From Hyphomicrobiales bacterium (GTDB lineage: Bacteria > Pseudomonadota > Alphaproteobacteria > Rhizobiales > Beijerinckiaceae), in the NCBI GenBank assembly GCA_930633525.1, contig CAKNFP010000002.1, positions 558,001-622,000 on the forward strand: a stretch of 64,000 bases of DNA, given 5' to 3'. Position numbers and translations under genes: made by a program. Each line of letters starts with the position of its first letter. Positions within the stretch are counted from its first letter, which is position 1. Of this stretch, positions 35,082 through 43,568 are shown one piece after another. The notes under the pieces were generated by a model. The model worked only from the letters and a program-made list of their open reading frames with translations, was not told where the DNA came from and ran no database searches.

Positions 35082-37025
35082 ATGCTCCCGAGCGACGACC
35101 TCTTCACAAGCTACACGAGGGCCTTCGAGGCCCGGCGGCAGACTGAAATGTCCTTGGCGGACTATCTCAAGGGATGTCGCAGCGATCCGATGCTTTATGC
35201 AAGCGCGCCCGAGCGTTTGCTGGCGGCTATCGGAGAGCCCGAAATCGTGGACACCTCGAAGGATCCACGTCCGGGCCGCATCTTCATGAACCGCACGATC
35301 CGGACCTATAAGAGCTTCGCGGAATTCTACGGCATGGAGGAGACGATCGAGCGGATCGTTTCCTTCTTCCGGCACGCCGCGCAGGGCCTCGAGGAGCGCA
35401 AGCAAATTCTCTATCTGCTCGGCCCGGTCGGCGGCGGAAAGTCGTCACTGGCGGAGCGGCTAAAGGCGCTGATGGAGGTGCATCCGATCTACGTCCTCAA
35501 GGCAGGCGAAGAGATCAGCCCTGTTTTCGAGAGCCCGCTCGGGCTGTTCGGCGCCGACATGGGCCCGGTGCTCGAGGATGAGTACGGCATCCCTCGCCGT
35601 CGCCTGACGGGCCTCGTTAGCCCCTGGTGTCGCAAACGGCTGGACGAATTCGGCGGTGATATCTCACGCTTCCGCGTGGTGCGGATCATGCCTTCACGCC
35701 TGAGGCAGGAAGGCATCGCCAAGACCGAACCCGGCGACGAGAACAATCAGGACATTTCCTCGCTGGTCGGCAAGGTCGACATTCGCAAGCTGGAGACCCT
35801 GTCGCAGAACGACCCGGATGCCTATAGCTATTCCGGCGGCCTCAATCGCGCCAATCAGGGACTTCTCGAATTCGTCGAGATGTTCAAGGCGCCGATCAAG
35901 ATGCTGCATCCTCTGCTGACAGCGACCCAGGAGAGTAATTACGTCGGCACCGAGAATATCGGCGCAATCCCCTTCACTGGGGTGATTATGGCGCATTCCA
36001 ACGAGTCGGAATGGCAGAATTTCAAGAACAACAAAAACAACGAGGCCTTTATCGACCGTATTTACGTGATCAAGGTTCCTTATTGTCTCCGCGTCACCGA
36101 GGAACGGCAGATCTATGAAAAGCTGGTCCGCGGCTCCGAGTTGACGGATGCTGCCTGCGCGCCGGGCACGCTTGAGCTTCTGGCGCGGTTTTCGGTCTTG
36201 TCACGCCTGCGGGAACATGAGAACTCCAATCTCTTCTCCAAGATGCGCGTCTATGACGGGGAGAGCCTGCGCGAAGTCGATCCCCGCGCCCGCAGCCTCC
36301 AGGAGTACAAGGATGCGGCCGGCGTGGACGAAGGCATGGACGGCGTCTCGACCCGTTTCGCCTTCAAGGCGCTGGCAGCGGCTTTCAACCACGATACAAC
36401 GGAGATCTCTGCTGATCCCGTCCATCTGATGTATGTTCTCGAACAGATGGTGCGGCAGGAGCAGCTTCCCGGCGAGGTCGAGAAGCGATATCTCGAATTC
36501 TTGAAAGCCGAGCTGGCGCCACGTTACGCCGAATTCATTGGTCATGAGATTCAGAAGGCTTATCTTGAATCTTACCATGACTACGGTCAGAATTTGTTCG
36601 ATCGCTACGTGGCCTATGCGGATGCCTGGATCGAAGACCAGGATTTCAAGGATCCCGATACGGGGCAGTTGCTTAATCGCGAGCTTGTCAATCAGGAACT
36701 GACGAAGATTGAGAAGCCGGCGGGCATCGCCAATCCGAAGGACTTCCGTAACGAGGTCGTCAAGTTTGCCTTGCGGATGCGGGCAAGCCACGGAGGGCAT
36801 AACCCATCCTGGACGAGCTACGAGAAAATTCGCGAGGTTATCGAGCGGCGCATGTTCAGCCAGGTCGAGGATCTTTTGCCGGTGATCAGCTTCGGCACCA
36901 AAAAGGACAGCGAGGCGGAGAAAAAGCACGGCGAATTCGTCGAACGCATGAAGTCACGGGGCTACACCGAGCGACAGGTCCGGCGGTTGGTGGAGTGGTA
37001 TATGAGAGTTAAGCAGGCGGGCTGA
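35082..37025 (+). CDS. prkA: PrkA family serine protein kinase (YeaG)
   Basis: AAA-type serine kinase, 647 residues, essentially the same length as E. coli YeaG (644). The AAA_PrkA domain carries the Walker A loop GPVGGGKS at residues 114-121. The C-terminal PrkA domain includes DFRNEVVKFALRMRASHGGHNPSWTSYEKIREVIERRMF, recognisable by its HGGHNPSW core. YeaG acts in adaptation to sustained nitrogen starvation and stationary phase in E. coli. It opens the conserved prkA-yeaH-spoVR operon, here followed by partner-switching genes. Regulation is probably through the AT-rich region upstream. Confidence 0.95.
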   Translation: MLPSDDLFTSYTRAFEARRQTEMSLADYLKGCRSDPMLYASAPERLLAAIGEPEIVDTSKDPRPGRIFMNRTIRTYKSFAEFYGMEETIERIVSFFRHAAQGLEERKQILYLLGPVGGGKSSLAERLKALMEVHPIYVLKAGEEISPVFESPLGLFGADMGPVLEDEYGIPRRRLTGLVSPWCRKRLDEFGGDISRFRVVRIMPSRLRQEGIAKTEPGDENNQDISSLVGKVDIRKLETLSQNDPDAYSYSGGLNRANQGLLEFVEMFKAPIKMLHPLLTATQESNYVGTENIGAIPFTGVIMAHSNESEWQNFKNNKNNEAFIDRIYVIKVPYCLRVTEERQIYEKLVRGSELTDAACAPGTLELLARFSVLSRLREHENSNLFSKMRVYDGESLREVDPRARSLQEYKDAAGVDEGMDGVSTRFAFKALAAAFNHDTTEISADPVHLMYVLEQMVRQEQLPGEVEKRYLEFLKAELAPRYAEFIGHEIQKAYLESYHDYGQNLFDRYVAYADAWIEDQDFKDPDTGQLLNRELVNQELTKIEKPAGIANPKDFRNEVVKFALRMRASHGGHNPSWTSYEKIREVIERRMFSQVEDLLPVISFGTKKDSEAEKKHGEFVERMKSRGYTERQVRRLVEWYMRVKQAG

Positions 37026-37045
37026 CCAGTTCGGATGACTCATCT

Positions 37046-38356
37046 GTGTACATCATTGATCGACGCCTCAATCCCGGTGGCAAGAGCTTTGCCAATCGCC
37101 AGCGCTTTTTGCGACGCGCGAAAGCGCTGGTGCAGCGTGCCGTGCGCGATAATTTCAAAAGCCGCAGTATCAAGGACCTGGATCAGGGCGGCGAGATAGG
37201 AATTGCGCGGCAGGGTGTGCATGAGCCCACCCTGAGGCGCGCCGCGAGCGGCGGCCAGAGGGACCATGTCCTCCCTGGAAACAAGGAATATATCGAGGGC
37301 GATACCATCCCGCGTCCGAGCGGCGGAGGCGGTGGATCGGGTTCCCAGCCCGGTCAGGGAGGGGATGGGGAGGACGAGTTCCGTTTCGTCCTGACGAAAG
37401 AGGAATACCTCGATCTCTTTCTCGACGATCTCGAATTGCCTGATCTCGCCAAGCGGCGTCTCATGGACACCGAGGCCAAGGAGATCCAGCGAGCGGGCTA
37501 CTCGACGACCGGTTCCCCTGCAAGTCTTGCCATAGCGCGAACCATGCGATTGTCGCTGGCGCGCCGGCTGGCGCTGCGCCGGCCGAGCGCCGACGATATA
37601 CTCAAGCTTGACAGTGAGATTGAGCGCCTTGAACGTGAGGGCGCCCCTGAAAGCGAACTTGTCGCCCTGAGGGAGGAGCGGGAACGCCTTATGCGGCGCA
37701 ATCGCCGGATTTCCTATATCGACCCCATCGATCTGCGTTACCGTCGGTACGAGGCCAATCCGAAACCTGTCGCCCAAGCCGTCATGTTCTGTCTGATGGA
37801 TGTCTCCGGGTCCATGAGCGAACATATGAAGGATCTGGCAAAGCGCTTCTTCGCGCTGCTGCATCTCTTCCTCACGCGCTGCTACAATCACGTCGACATC
37901 GTCTTCATCCGTCATACCGATCGGGCGGAAGAGGTGGACGAGCAGACCTTCTTCTATTCGACCGAGACCGGCGGCACGATCGTCTCGACGGCCCTGGAAG
38001 AGATGCTGATCATCATGCGTCAGCGCTACAACCCCACTGACTGGAACATCTATGTCGCTCAGGCCTCGGATGGCGACAACATGGGCAGCGACAGCGCCAA
38101 GGCCGCCGGCCTGCTGCACGACCAGATCCTTCCGGCCTGCCAGTATTTCGCCTATCTTGAGGTTGGCCGCGAGGAGGACCCGATGCCAACCGGCACGGCT
38201 CCGCGCCCGAGTGATCTCTGGCGGACCTATGAGACAATCGCGATACCGGAGGGGCATTTCGTGATGCGCAAGGTCTGGCATCGACGGGAGATCTACCCCG
38301 TGTTTCGTGAGTTGTTCCGGCGAAGGGGAACCAATGTCCGCGGCGGTGCAGCATGA
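37046..38356 (+). CDS. YeaH/YhbH (DUF444) family protein
   Basis: DUF444 protein, 436 residues, starting at GTG 37046, 20 bases after prkA. The N-terminus (DRRLNPGGKSFANRQRFLRRAK) and a glycine-rich linker (GGGGGSGSQPGQGGDG, about residues 93-108) precede a von Willebrand-A-like domain with a MIDAS motif DVSGSMS at residues 252-258. C-terminal AQASDGDNMGSDS is also typical. Its partner PrkA and SpoVR genes flank it, and the SpoVR start overlaps its stop (ATGA). The biochemical role is unknown; it is functionally linked to YeaG in enterobacteria. Confidence 0.93.
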   Translation: MYIIDRRLNPGGKSFANRQRFLRRAKALVQRAVRDNFKSRSIKDLDQGGEIGIARQGVHEPTLRRAASGGQRDHVLPGNKEYIEGDTIPRPSGGGGGSGSQPGQGGDGEDEFRFVLTKEEYLDLFLDDLELPDLAKRRLMDTEAKEIQRAGYSTTGSPASLAIARTMRLSLARRLALRRPSADDILKLDSEIERLEREGAPESELVALREERERLMRRNRRISYIDPIDLRYRRYEANPKPVAQAVMFCLMDVSGSMSEHMKDLAKRFFALLHLFLTRCYNHVDIVFIRHTDRAEEVDEQTFFYSTETGGTIVSTALEEMLIIMRQRYNPTDWNIYVAQASDGDNMGSDSAKAAGLLHDQILPACQYFAYLEVGREEDPMPTGTAPRPSDLWRTYETIAIPEGHFVMRKVWHRREIYPVFRELFRRRGTNVRGGAA

Positions 38357-39906
38357 AGGCTGACCGGCCCGGCCACACGCATCCGCTCCTGTTTTCCGGC
38401 TCGGATTGGGATTTCGACACGATCCGCCGCATCTATGACGCGGTGGAGGAGGCGGCACGGGACGAACTCGGGCTCGATACCTATCCCAATCAGATCGAGG
38501 TCATCACGACGGAGCAGATGCTGGACGCCTATTCGTCCACAGGCATGCCGCAGCTCTACAAGCACTGGTCGTTCGGCAAGCAGTTCGCCCATCACGAACT
38601 CGTCTATCGCAAGGGTATGCGGGGGCTCGCCTATGAGCTCGTCATCAACTCCAATCCCTGCATCAGCTATGTGATGGAGGAGAACACGGCGATGATGCAG
38701 ACCCTCGTCATCGCCCATGCCGCCTTTGGTCATAACCATTTTTTCAAGAACAACTATCTGTTCAGGCAATGGACGGACGCCGAGGGCATTCGTGACTATC
38801 TCGAGTTTGCCAAAGGCTACGTCGCGGCTTGCGAGGAGCGCTACGGCCAGGCCGCGGTCGAACAGCTCATCGATGCCGCACATTCCCTGATGAACCAGGG
38901 GGTCCATCGCTATCCCCGGCGGCAGCGGCTGGATCTCAAGGCTGAGGAGCAGCGGGAGGCGGAGCGCCATGCCTATCAGGAGCGCTTCTACAACGATCTG
39001 TGGCGCACCGTGCCGACAGGGACGCAACAAGCCTCGCGCCAGAGTGAGGACAAGCGTCGCGCGCTCCTGGAGCTACCGGAAGAGAACATTCTTTATTTCC
39101 TGGAGAAAACGGCCCCCAAGCTCGCGCCATGGCAGCGTGAGATCCTGCGCATCGTCAGACATGTTGCCCAGTATTTCTATCCGCAGTCCCAGACGAAGGT
39201 AATGAACGAGGGCTGCGCAACCTATTGTCACTACCGCATCATGACTCGCCTGCATAAGCAAGGTTCCATCAACGACGGGGCTTTCCTCGAGTTCCTGCAG
39301 TCGCACACCAATGTGGTGGCGCAGCCGGCATTCGACACGCCTTATTACAATGGCATCAATCCCTATGCGCTCGGCTTTGCGATGATGCAGGATATCACGC
39401 GTATCTGTAACGATCCGAGCGATGAGGATCGGGAGTGGTTTCCGGATATCGCGGGCAAAGGCGATGCCGACAATGTCCTCAAGCACATCTGGGCGAATTA
39501 TCGCGACGAGAGCTTCATTGCGCAGTTTCTGAGCCCACGGCTGATTCGCGAATGGCGTATTTTCCATGTGACGGACGACGCCAGCAAGAATGCCCTCGAG
39601 ATTGCAGCCATCCATGACGAGCGTGGATACCGACGCATTCGCCGGGCGCTGGCGCGCCAGTACGACATCGCATGGCAGCAGGCCGATATCCAGGTCGTGG
39701 ACGTGGATCTCGCCGGCGACCGCCACCTCATTCTGCAGCATGAGGTGATCAACGGCATCCTCCTTGCCGAGGGTGATACCACGCAGGTGCTACAGAACCT
39801 TGCCAGCCTGTGGGGGTACAATGTTATCCTGCGAGAGGTCGATCCAGTGACCGGGAAGGTGCTAAAGGAGCACGTCGCGAGGGCAACGCCTGCCATCGCG
39901 GCATAG
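38353..39906 (+). CDS. SpoVR family protein (YcgB)
   Basis: SpoVR-like protein, 517 residues, translationally coupled to the yeaH-like gene. Family landmarks: LFSGSDWDFDTIRRIYD at the N-terminus, VIAHAAFGHNHFFKNNYLF near residue 120 and MNEGCATYCHYRIM near residue 284, both His-rich and probably metal-binding, and PYALGFAMMQDI near residue 337. In Bacillus SpoVR acts in spore cortex formation; in Proteobacteria it is part of a conserved stress operon. It is followed 22 bases later by the cyclase-kinase fusion gene on the same strand. Confidence 0.94.
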   Translation: MKADRPGHTHPLLFSGSDWDFDTIRRIYDAVEEAARDELGLDTYPNQIEVITTEQMLDAYSSTGMPQLYKHWSFGKQFAHHELVYRKGMRGLAYELVINSNPCISYVMEENTAMMQTLVIAHAAFGHNHFFKNNYLFRQWTDAEGIRDYLEFAKGYVAACEERYGQAAVEQLIDAAHSLMNQGVHRYPRRQRLDLKAEEQREAERHAYQERFYNDLWRTVPTGTQQASRQSEDKRRALLELPEENILYFLEKTAPKLAPWQREILRIVRHVAQYFYPQSQTKVMNEGCATYCHYRIMTRLHKQGSINDGAFLEFLQSHTNVVAQPAFDTPYYNGINPYALGFAMMQDITRICNDPSDEDREWFPDIAGKGDADNVLKHIWANYRDESFIAQFLSPRLIREWRIFHVTDDASKNALEIAAIHDERGYRRIRRALARQYDIAWQQADIQVVDVDLAGDRHLILQHEVINGILLAEGDTTQVLQNLASLWGYNVILREVDPVTGKVLKEHVARATPAIAA

Positions 39907-39928
39907 AGGCGTTCGGGATTTCGCGACG

Positions 39929-41626
39929 ATGACTGCTGCCCCTGCCAATATCGTCATCTGCGCCGGGCAGCCAGTCGACACGGGCGGGCTTCGTGGCGCC
40001 TTTCCCGAGGAACTCGTTCCCGCCGTCCGCACTGCGTTGCGCGACTGGTTATCAGCCTTTTCCAGCTTCATCGGCTACAGCTCGGCCACCGCAGGTGCTG
40101 ACATCCTGTTCGGCGAGGAGGTTCTGGCGCTCGGCGGCCAGCTTAACATCGTCCTTCCCTGTGAGATCGGTGATTTCGTAGAACAGTATGTCGCGCCTGC
40201 CGGCGAGGCATGGGTCGCGCGCTTCCATGCCTTGCGCGCACGTGCATCACGCGTCGAGATCAGCTGCGAGGAGCGTCTCCTCGGGGATGAAACCCTGGTG
40301 CGCTTCAACAACCAGATCCTGCAGGGGCTGGCGCGGCTGGAGGCGGACCGCGTCAAGGCCGAGACCCATCTCGTCATCGTGTGCAACCTCGGCATTCCGG
40401 CCGAGCCGGGAAGTCCCACGGATTTCATGGTCAACTGGCCGGATGACGAGCGCCTCACCGTCATCGATCTGGACGCTCTTGCCAGCGCGTCCGGCGTGGC
40501 GACCCGTCTCGAGGCCGGGATCGCCGCCGACATCGACGCGGATATGATCTTTGGCACAAGTCCGCGCTCCATTCGCGCCATCATGTTCGCCGATATCGCC
40601 ACCTTCACGAAGACATTCCAGGATGACCAGCTGCCGCTTCTCTGGGACTTTCTCGCCGAGGCCCAACAGACGATTGAGAGTAGCGCCAAGCCGCCGATCC
40701 TTATCAATGCCTGGGGCGACGGTGTGCACGCTGCCGCCGAAACGGCCCATGATCTGGCCGACTACGCCGCCGCGCTCGCCGCAAGCGTGCTCGAGATCGA
40801 CCCAGGCGCCTACGGCCTGTCGGCCCGGCCGCGCTTCCGCATCGCCTTGCACGCCGGACCCGTCTTCGTCGGCCTTCATCCCCTGACCGGCCATGGCATG
40901 ATCTATGGCCACCATGTCAACCGCGCGGCGCGTATAGAGCCGGTTGCGCTCCCCGGCCAGATGTATGCGTCGCGTTATTTCGTGGCGCTGCTGCGCGCCG
41001 AGATGGATGCGCGCGCCTACGCGGCGCGGGAGGCAGGGGAGGCATACACACCACGCTACCGGGCCGACTACATCGGCCAGATCGACCTGCCCAAGCATTT
41101 CGGCAGAGAAGCCGTCTACCGTCTCGTTGATCTCAACGCAGCCGCTGTCGCGTCGGATGAGCCCCAATCCACCATGAAGCGCCCGCCCGCCCCTCGCCTC
41201 GATCTCACTGTCAAAAACGATCTCAGCGAAATCAGCCGATTGGCGGAGGAGATCGATGCCTTCTGCAACGAGGCCGGTCTCGGCGAGGAGACAGCCTATG
41301 CAGTCAATCTCGCGCTGGACGAGCTCTTGACCAATACGATCAGCTACGGGTTCAAGGATCAGACCGCACACACCATAGATGTCACGCTCTCGTTCGAGAG
41401 TAACGTTCTCGTCGTCACGATCGTGGACGACGGCGTGGCATTCGACCCCTCGGTTCCTTCGAACCCCGATATCGACGCGGCGCTTGAGGATCGCGATATC
41501 GGCGGGCTCGGGATGCATTTTGTCCATACCGTGATGGACGCTGTCGACTATCGCCGACACGATGGGCATAACGAACTCACGTTGAAAAAGAATGTCGCCG
41601 CTCCCGCACGCGATACAGCAAGGTAG
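39929..41626 (+). CDS. SLOG-like + class III nucleotide cyclase + RsbW-like kinase fusion
   Basis: Three-part signalling protein, 565 residues, no membrane segment. Residues 1-150 resemble a SLOG/Rossmann-type domain (ICAGQPVDTGGLRGAFP, GYSSATAGADILFGEEVL, VIVCNLG). Residues 212-405 form a class III nucleotide cyclase with metal-binding Asp in FADIATF (D222) and WGDG (D264) and the transition-state pair in HVNRAAR (N331, R335), so activity is plausible. Residues 425-555 are a HATPase of the SpoIIAB/RsbW anti-sigma kinase class: N-box LALDELLTN (E465, N469), G1 DDGVAFDP, G2 DIGGLGMHF. A STAS antagonist gene follows after 10 bases. Whether cyclase and kinase regulate each other is unknown. The first-domain assignment is the least certain. 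Confidence 0.85.
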   Translation: MTAAPANIVICAGQPVDTGGLRGAFPEELVPAVRTALRDWLSAFSSFIGYSSATAGADILFGEEVLALGGQLNIVLPCEIGDFVEQYVAPAGEAWVARFHALRARASRVEISCEERLLGDETLVRFNNQILQGLARLEADRVKAETHLVIVCNLGIPAEPGSPTDFMVNWPDDERLTVIDLDALASASGVATRLEAGIAADIDADMIFGTSPRSIRAIMFADIATFTKTFQDDQLPLLWDFLAEAQQTIESSAKPPILINAWGDGVHAAAETAHDLADYAAALAASVLEIDPGAYGLSARPRFRIALHAGPVFVGLHPLTGHGMIYGHHVNRAARIEPVALPGQMYASRYFVALLRAEMDARAYAAREAGEAYTPRYRADYIGQIDLPKHFGREAVYRLVDLNAAAVASDEPQSTMKRPPAPRLDLTVKNDLSEISRLAEEIDAFCNEAGLGEETAYAVNLALDELLTNTISYGFKDQTAHTIDVTLSFESNVLVVTIVDDGVAFDPSVPSNPDIDAALEDRDIGGLGMHFVHTVMDAVDYRRHDGHNELTLKKNVAAPARDTAR

Positions 41627-41636
41627 GAGAGACTCG

Positions 41637-41975
41637 TTGGATATTGAACGGCTTGAAATCGACGGCGTGAGTGTGGCGGCTCCAATCGGGCGCGTCGATA
41701 GCAACACGGCCCGCGAGCTTGAGACGGTGCTCGTGCCGCTCTTCGACGAGGCGAAGGCGATTGCCGTGGATTTCGAACGCCTCACCTACATATCGAGCGC
41801 CGGCCTGCGCGTGGTTCTTATCGCCGCCAAGTTATCCAAGGCCAAGAATGTGCCGCTCGCCCTCTCCGGTCTGTCGCAACCCGTGCGGGAGGTGTTTCAG
41901 ATTTCCGGCTTCGCCAAGCTTTTTGCGATCCACGACAACCGCGCGCAGGCGGTAGCGGCATTGGCGAAGGGATAG
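41637..41975 (+). CDS. STAS-domain anti-sigma factor antagonist (RsbV/SpoIIAA-like)
   Basis: Small STAS protein, 112 residues, starting at TTG with AGGAGAG 5 bases upstream; the longer ATG frame at 41592 overlaps the kinase gene and has no such site. The pattern is that of anti-sigma antagonists: VAAPIGRVDSNTARELE, then LTYISSAGLRVVL, where S54 aligns with the phosphorylated Ser58 of SpoIIAA, and VREVFQISGFAKLFAIHDN. It should be phosphorylated by the RsbW-like domain of the upstream fusion and dephosphorylated by a SpoIIE-type phosphatase, one of which is encoded at 52017-54155. Confidence 0.9.
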   Translation: MDIERLEIDGVSVAAPIGRVDSNTARELETVLVPLFDEAKAIAVDFERLTYISSAGLRVVLIAAKLSKAKNVPLALSGLSQPVREVFQISGFAKLFAIHDNRAQAVAALAKG

Positions 41976-42071
41976 GGCGCCGCAAGCTTACATGGAAACC
42001 GGCGCACCGCGCCATCGCTTTGAATGAGCATCGAATGTGCCCGAAAACGGCATGCACGACTCGCCTCGATG

Positions 42072-42107
42072 CTCTGGCATCTCCCCCGGACAGGAGAGAC
42101 GCCAGAG
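42072..42107. terminator. Hairpin between converging STAS and thiolase genes
   Basis: CTCTGGC/GCCAGAG (7 bp) encloses a second stem TCTCC/GGAGA with an 8-base loop. It lies about 96 bases after the STAS stop and 40 bases after the thiolase stop. There is no clear T-run; a bidirectional terminator is the likely role. Confidence 0.5.
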
Positions 42108-42146
42108 GATTATCAGCGCAGGGGCTGAGCGACTGCCACGGTTGAT

Positions 42147-43337
42147 CTATCCAGCCTCTGGATTTTCCACGATCACCGCGATCCCCTGCCCGCCCCCGAT
42201 GCACATCGTCGCCAGACCATAGCGGCCTTTGATGCGGCGCAGCTCATAGATCAGCTTGATCAGGATGATGGCGCCTGACGCGCCTATGGGATGCCCGAGA
42301 GCGACGGCTCCGCCGTTCGGATTGGTTGTCCCGGGATCGAAGCCAAGCTCCTGCGCGACTGCGCAAGCTTGGGCTGCAAAAGCTTCATTCGATTCGATAA
42401 CCGCGAGATCAGCGACCGTCAGCTCCGCGCGTGCCAGTGCCTGTTTCACGGCCGGAATGGGGCCGAGGCCCATAACCTCCGGCGCAACACCGCCGAGACC
42501 ATAAGCAACGAAGCGAGCCAGTGGTTTCAGACCCTTCGCCATCGCTGTCTCGGCCTCAACCAGAACGAGCGCGGCCGCACCGTCATTGACACCGCTGGCA
42601 TTACCCGCCGTGACGCTGCCGTCCTTGCGAAAAGCGGCCCGAAGCCGCGTCATGTCCTCCAATGTCGCGTTCGCCCGAACATGCTCATCGGTATCGAAAA
42701 CCGCCTCGCTACGCCCCTTCTTCACGGTCAGCGGCAAGATCTGCTCTTTGAAACGCCCCTCGGCAATAGCCCGCGCTGCGCGGCGATGCGACTCCACCGC
42801 AAAGGCATCCTGCGTTGCGCGATCAATCTTGTACTGCTCGGCGACATTCTCGGCTGTGATCCCCATATGGCCGCTTCCAAAGGGGTCCGTCAGCGCGCCG
42901 ACCATCATGTCGATGGCGCGGACATCGCCCATTTTCCGGCCGCTACGGGCCTCCGTCAGCAGATGACCTGCGCGGCTCATGCTTTCGGTGCCGCCGGCCA
43001 GGGCAACTTGCGCGTTACCAAGTAGAATCTGCTCCGCCGCCGACACAACGGCCTGCAAGCCCGATCCACAAAGCCGGTTGAGGGTCAGAGCCGGGGATGT
43101 TTTCGGGACACCGGCGTTCAGGGCCACAACACGGCTGACATACATGTCTTCCGGTGCGGTGTGGATGACCTGGCCGAAGATCGTCTGTTCGATGTCCGAT
43201 GCATCAAGTCCAGCCCGCGCGATCGCCTCCTTCGCCACCGCGGTACCCAGCACCGTCGGCGGCACATCGGCCAGCGCGCCGCCCATATCGCCGATCGCCG
43301 TCCGAACTCCAGCCGCGATCACCACAGTCCTTGTCAT
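42147..43337 (-). CDS. Acetyl-CoA acetyltransferase / beta-ketothiolase (BktB-like)
   Basis: Thiolase, 396 residues from the ATG at 43337; ATG 43346 is also possible, as the ribosome site is weak for both. The nucleophile Cys lies in LTLNRLCGSGLQAV (C90), the His in GGAVALGHPIGASGA and the second Cys in TMCIGGGQG near the C-terminus. Overall sequence (SGVRTAIG-like N-terminus, VIHTAPEDMYVSRVVALNAGV, MGITAENVAEQY) is closest to the BktB type, which condenses or cleaves 3-ketoacyl-CoA of four or five carbons. It stands alone on the minus strand between the STAS and alanine racemase genes. Confidence 0.92.
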   Translation of the reverse strand: MTRTVVIAAGVRTAIGDMGGALADVPPTVLGTAVAKEAIARAGLDASDIEQTIFGQVIHTAPEDMYVSRVVALNAGVPKTSPALTLNRLCGSGLQAVVSAAEQILLGNAQVALAGGTESMSRAGHLLTEARSGRKMGDVRAIDMMVGALTDPFGSGHMGITAENVAEQYKIDRATQDAFAVESHRRAARAIAEGRFKEQILPLTVKKGRSEAVFDTDEHVRANATLEDMTRLRAAFRKDGSVTAGNASGVNDGAAALVLVEAETAMAKGLKPLARFVAYGLGGVAPEVMGLGPIPAVKQALARAELTVADLAVIESNEAFAAQACAVAQELGFDPGTTNPNGGAVALGHPIGASGAIILIKLIYELRRIKGRYGLATMCIGGGQGIAVIVENPEAG

Positions 43338-43568
43338 GGCTTCCATCCCAATTCGTTCAGTGCATCTGGCTCGCGGCTCGCTCAACCGACCGTCGACATC
43401 AAATTAACTCTTCGGCATTCACAGGGACAACAAAATCACACAGAATCCGTAAACCGTTGCAATGTTGCGCATCTTCGTCTGTCGATTATCGAGTCCATTT
43501 TAACTTGGAAAAATCTACAAACGAACCCCGGTAATAATAAAGGCCGAGACACCGGCCAAACCACCAGG

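Noticed and set aside
37040..38458. 472-codon open frame on the minus strand
   Set aside because: Antisense to the yeaH-like gene, whose MIDAS motif and operon position make it the real one.
40247..41785. 512-codon open frame on the minus strand
   Set aside because: Opposite the cyclase-kinase fusion and the STAS gene; no motifs, while the plus strand has intact catalytic residues.
42147..43337. Thiolase as part of a PHB operon
   Set aside because: No phaB, phaC or phaR gene is adjacent and the sequence is closer to BktB; I kept the general thiolase call.
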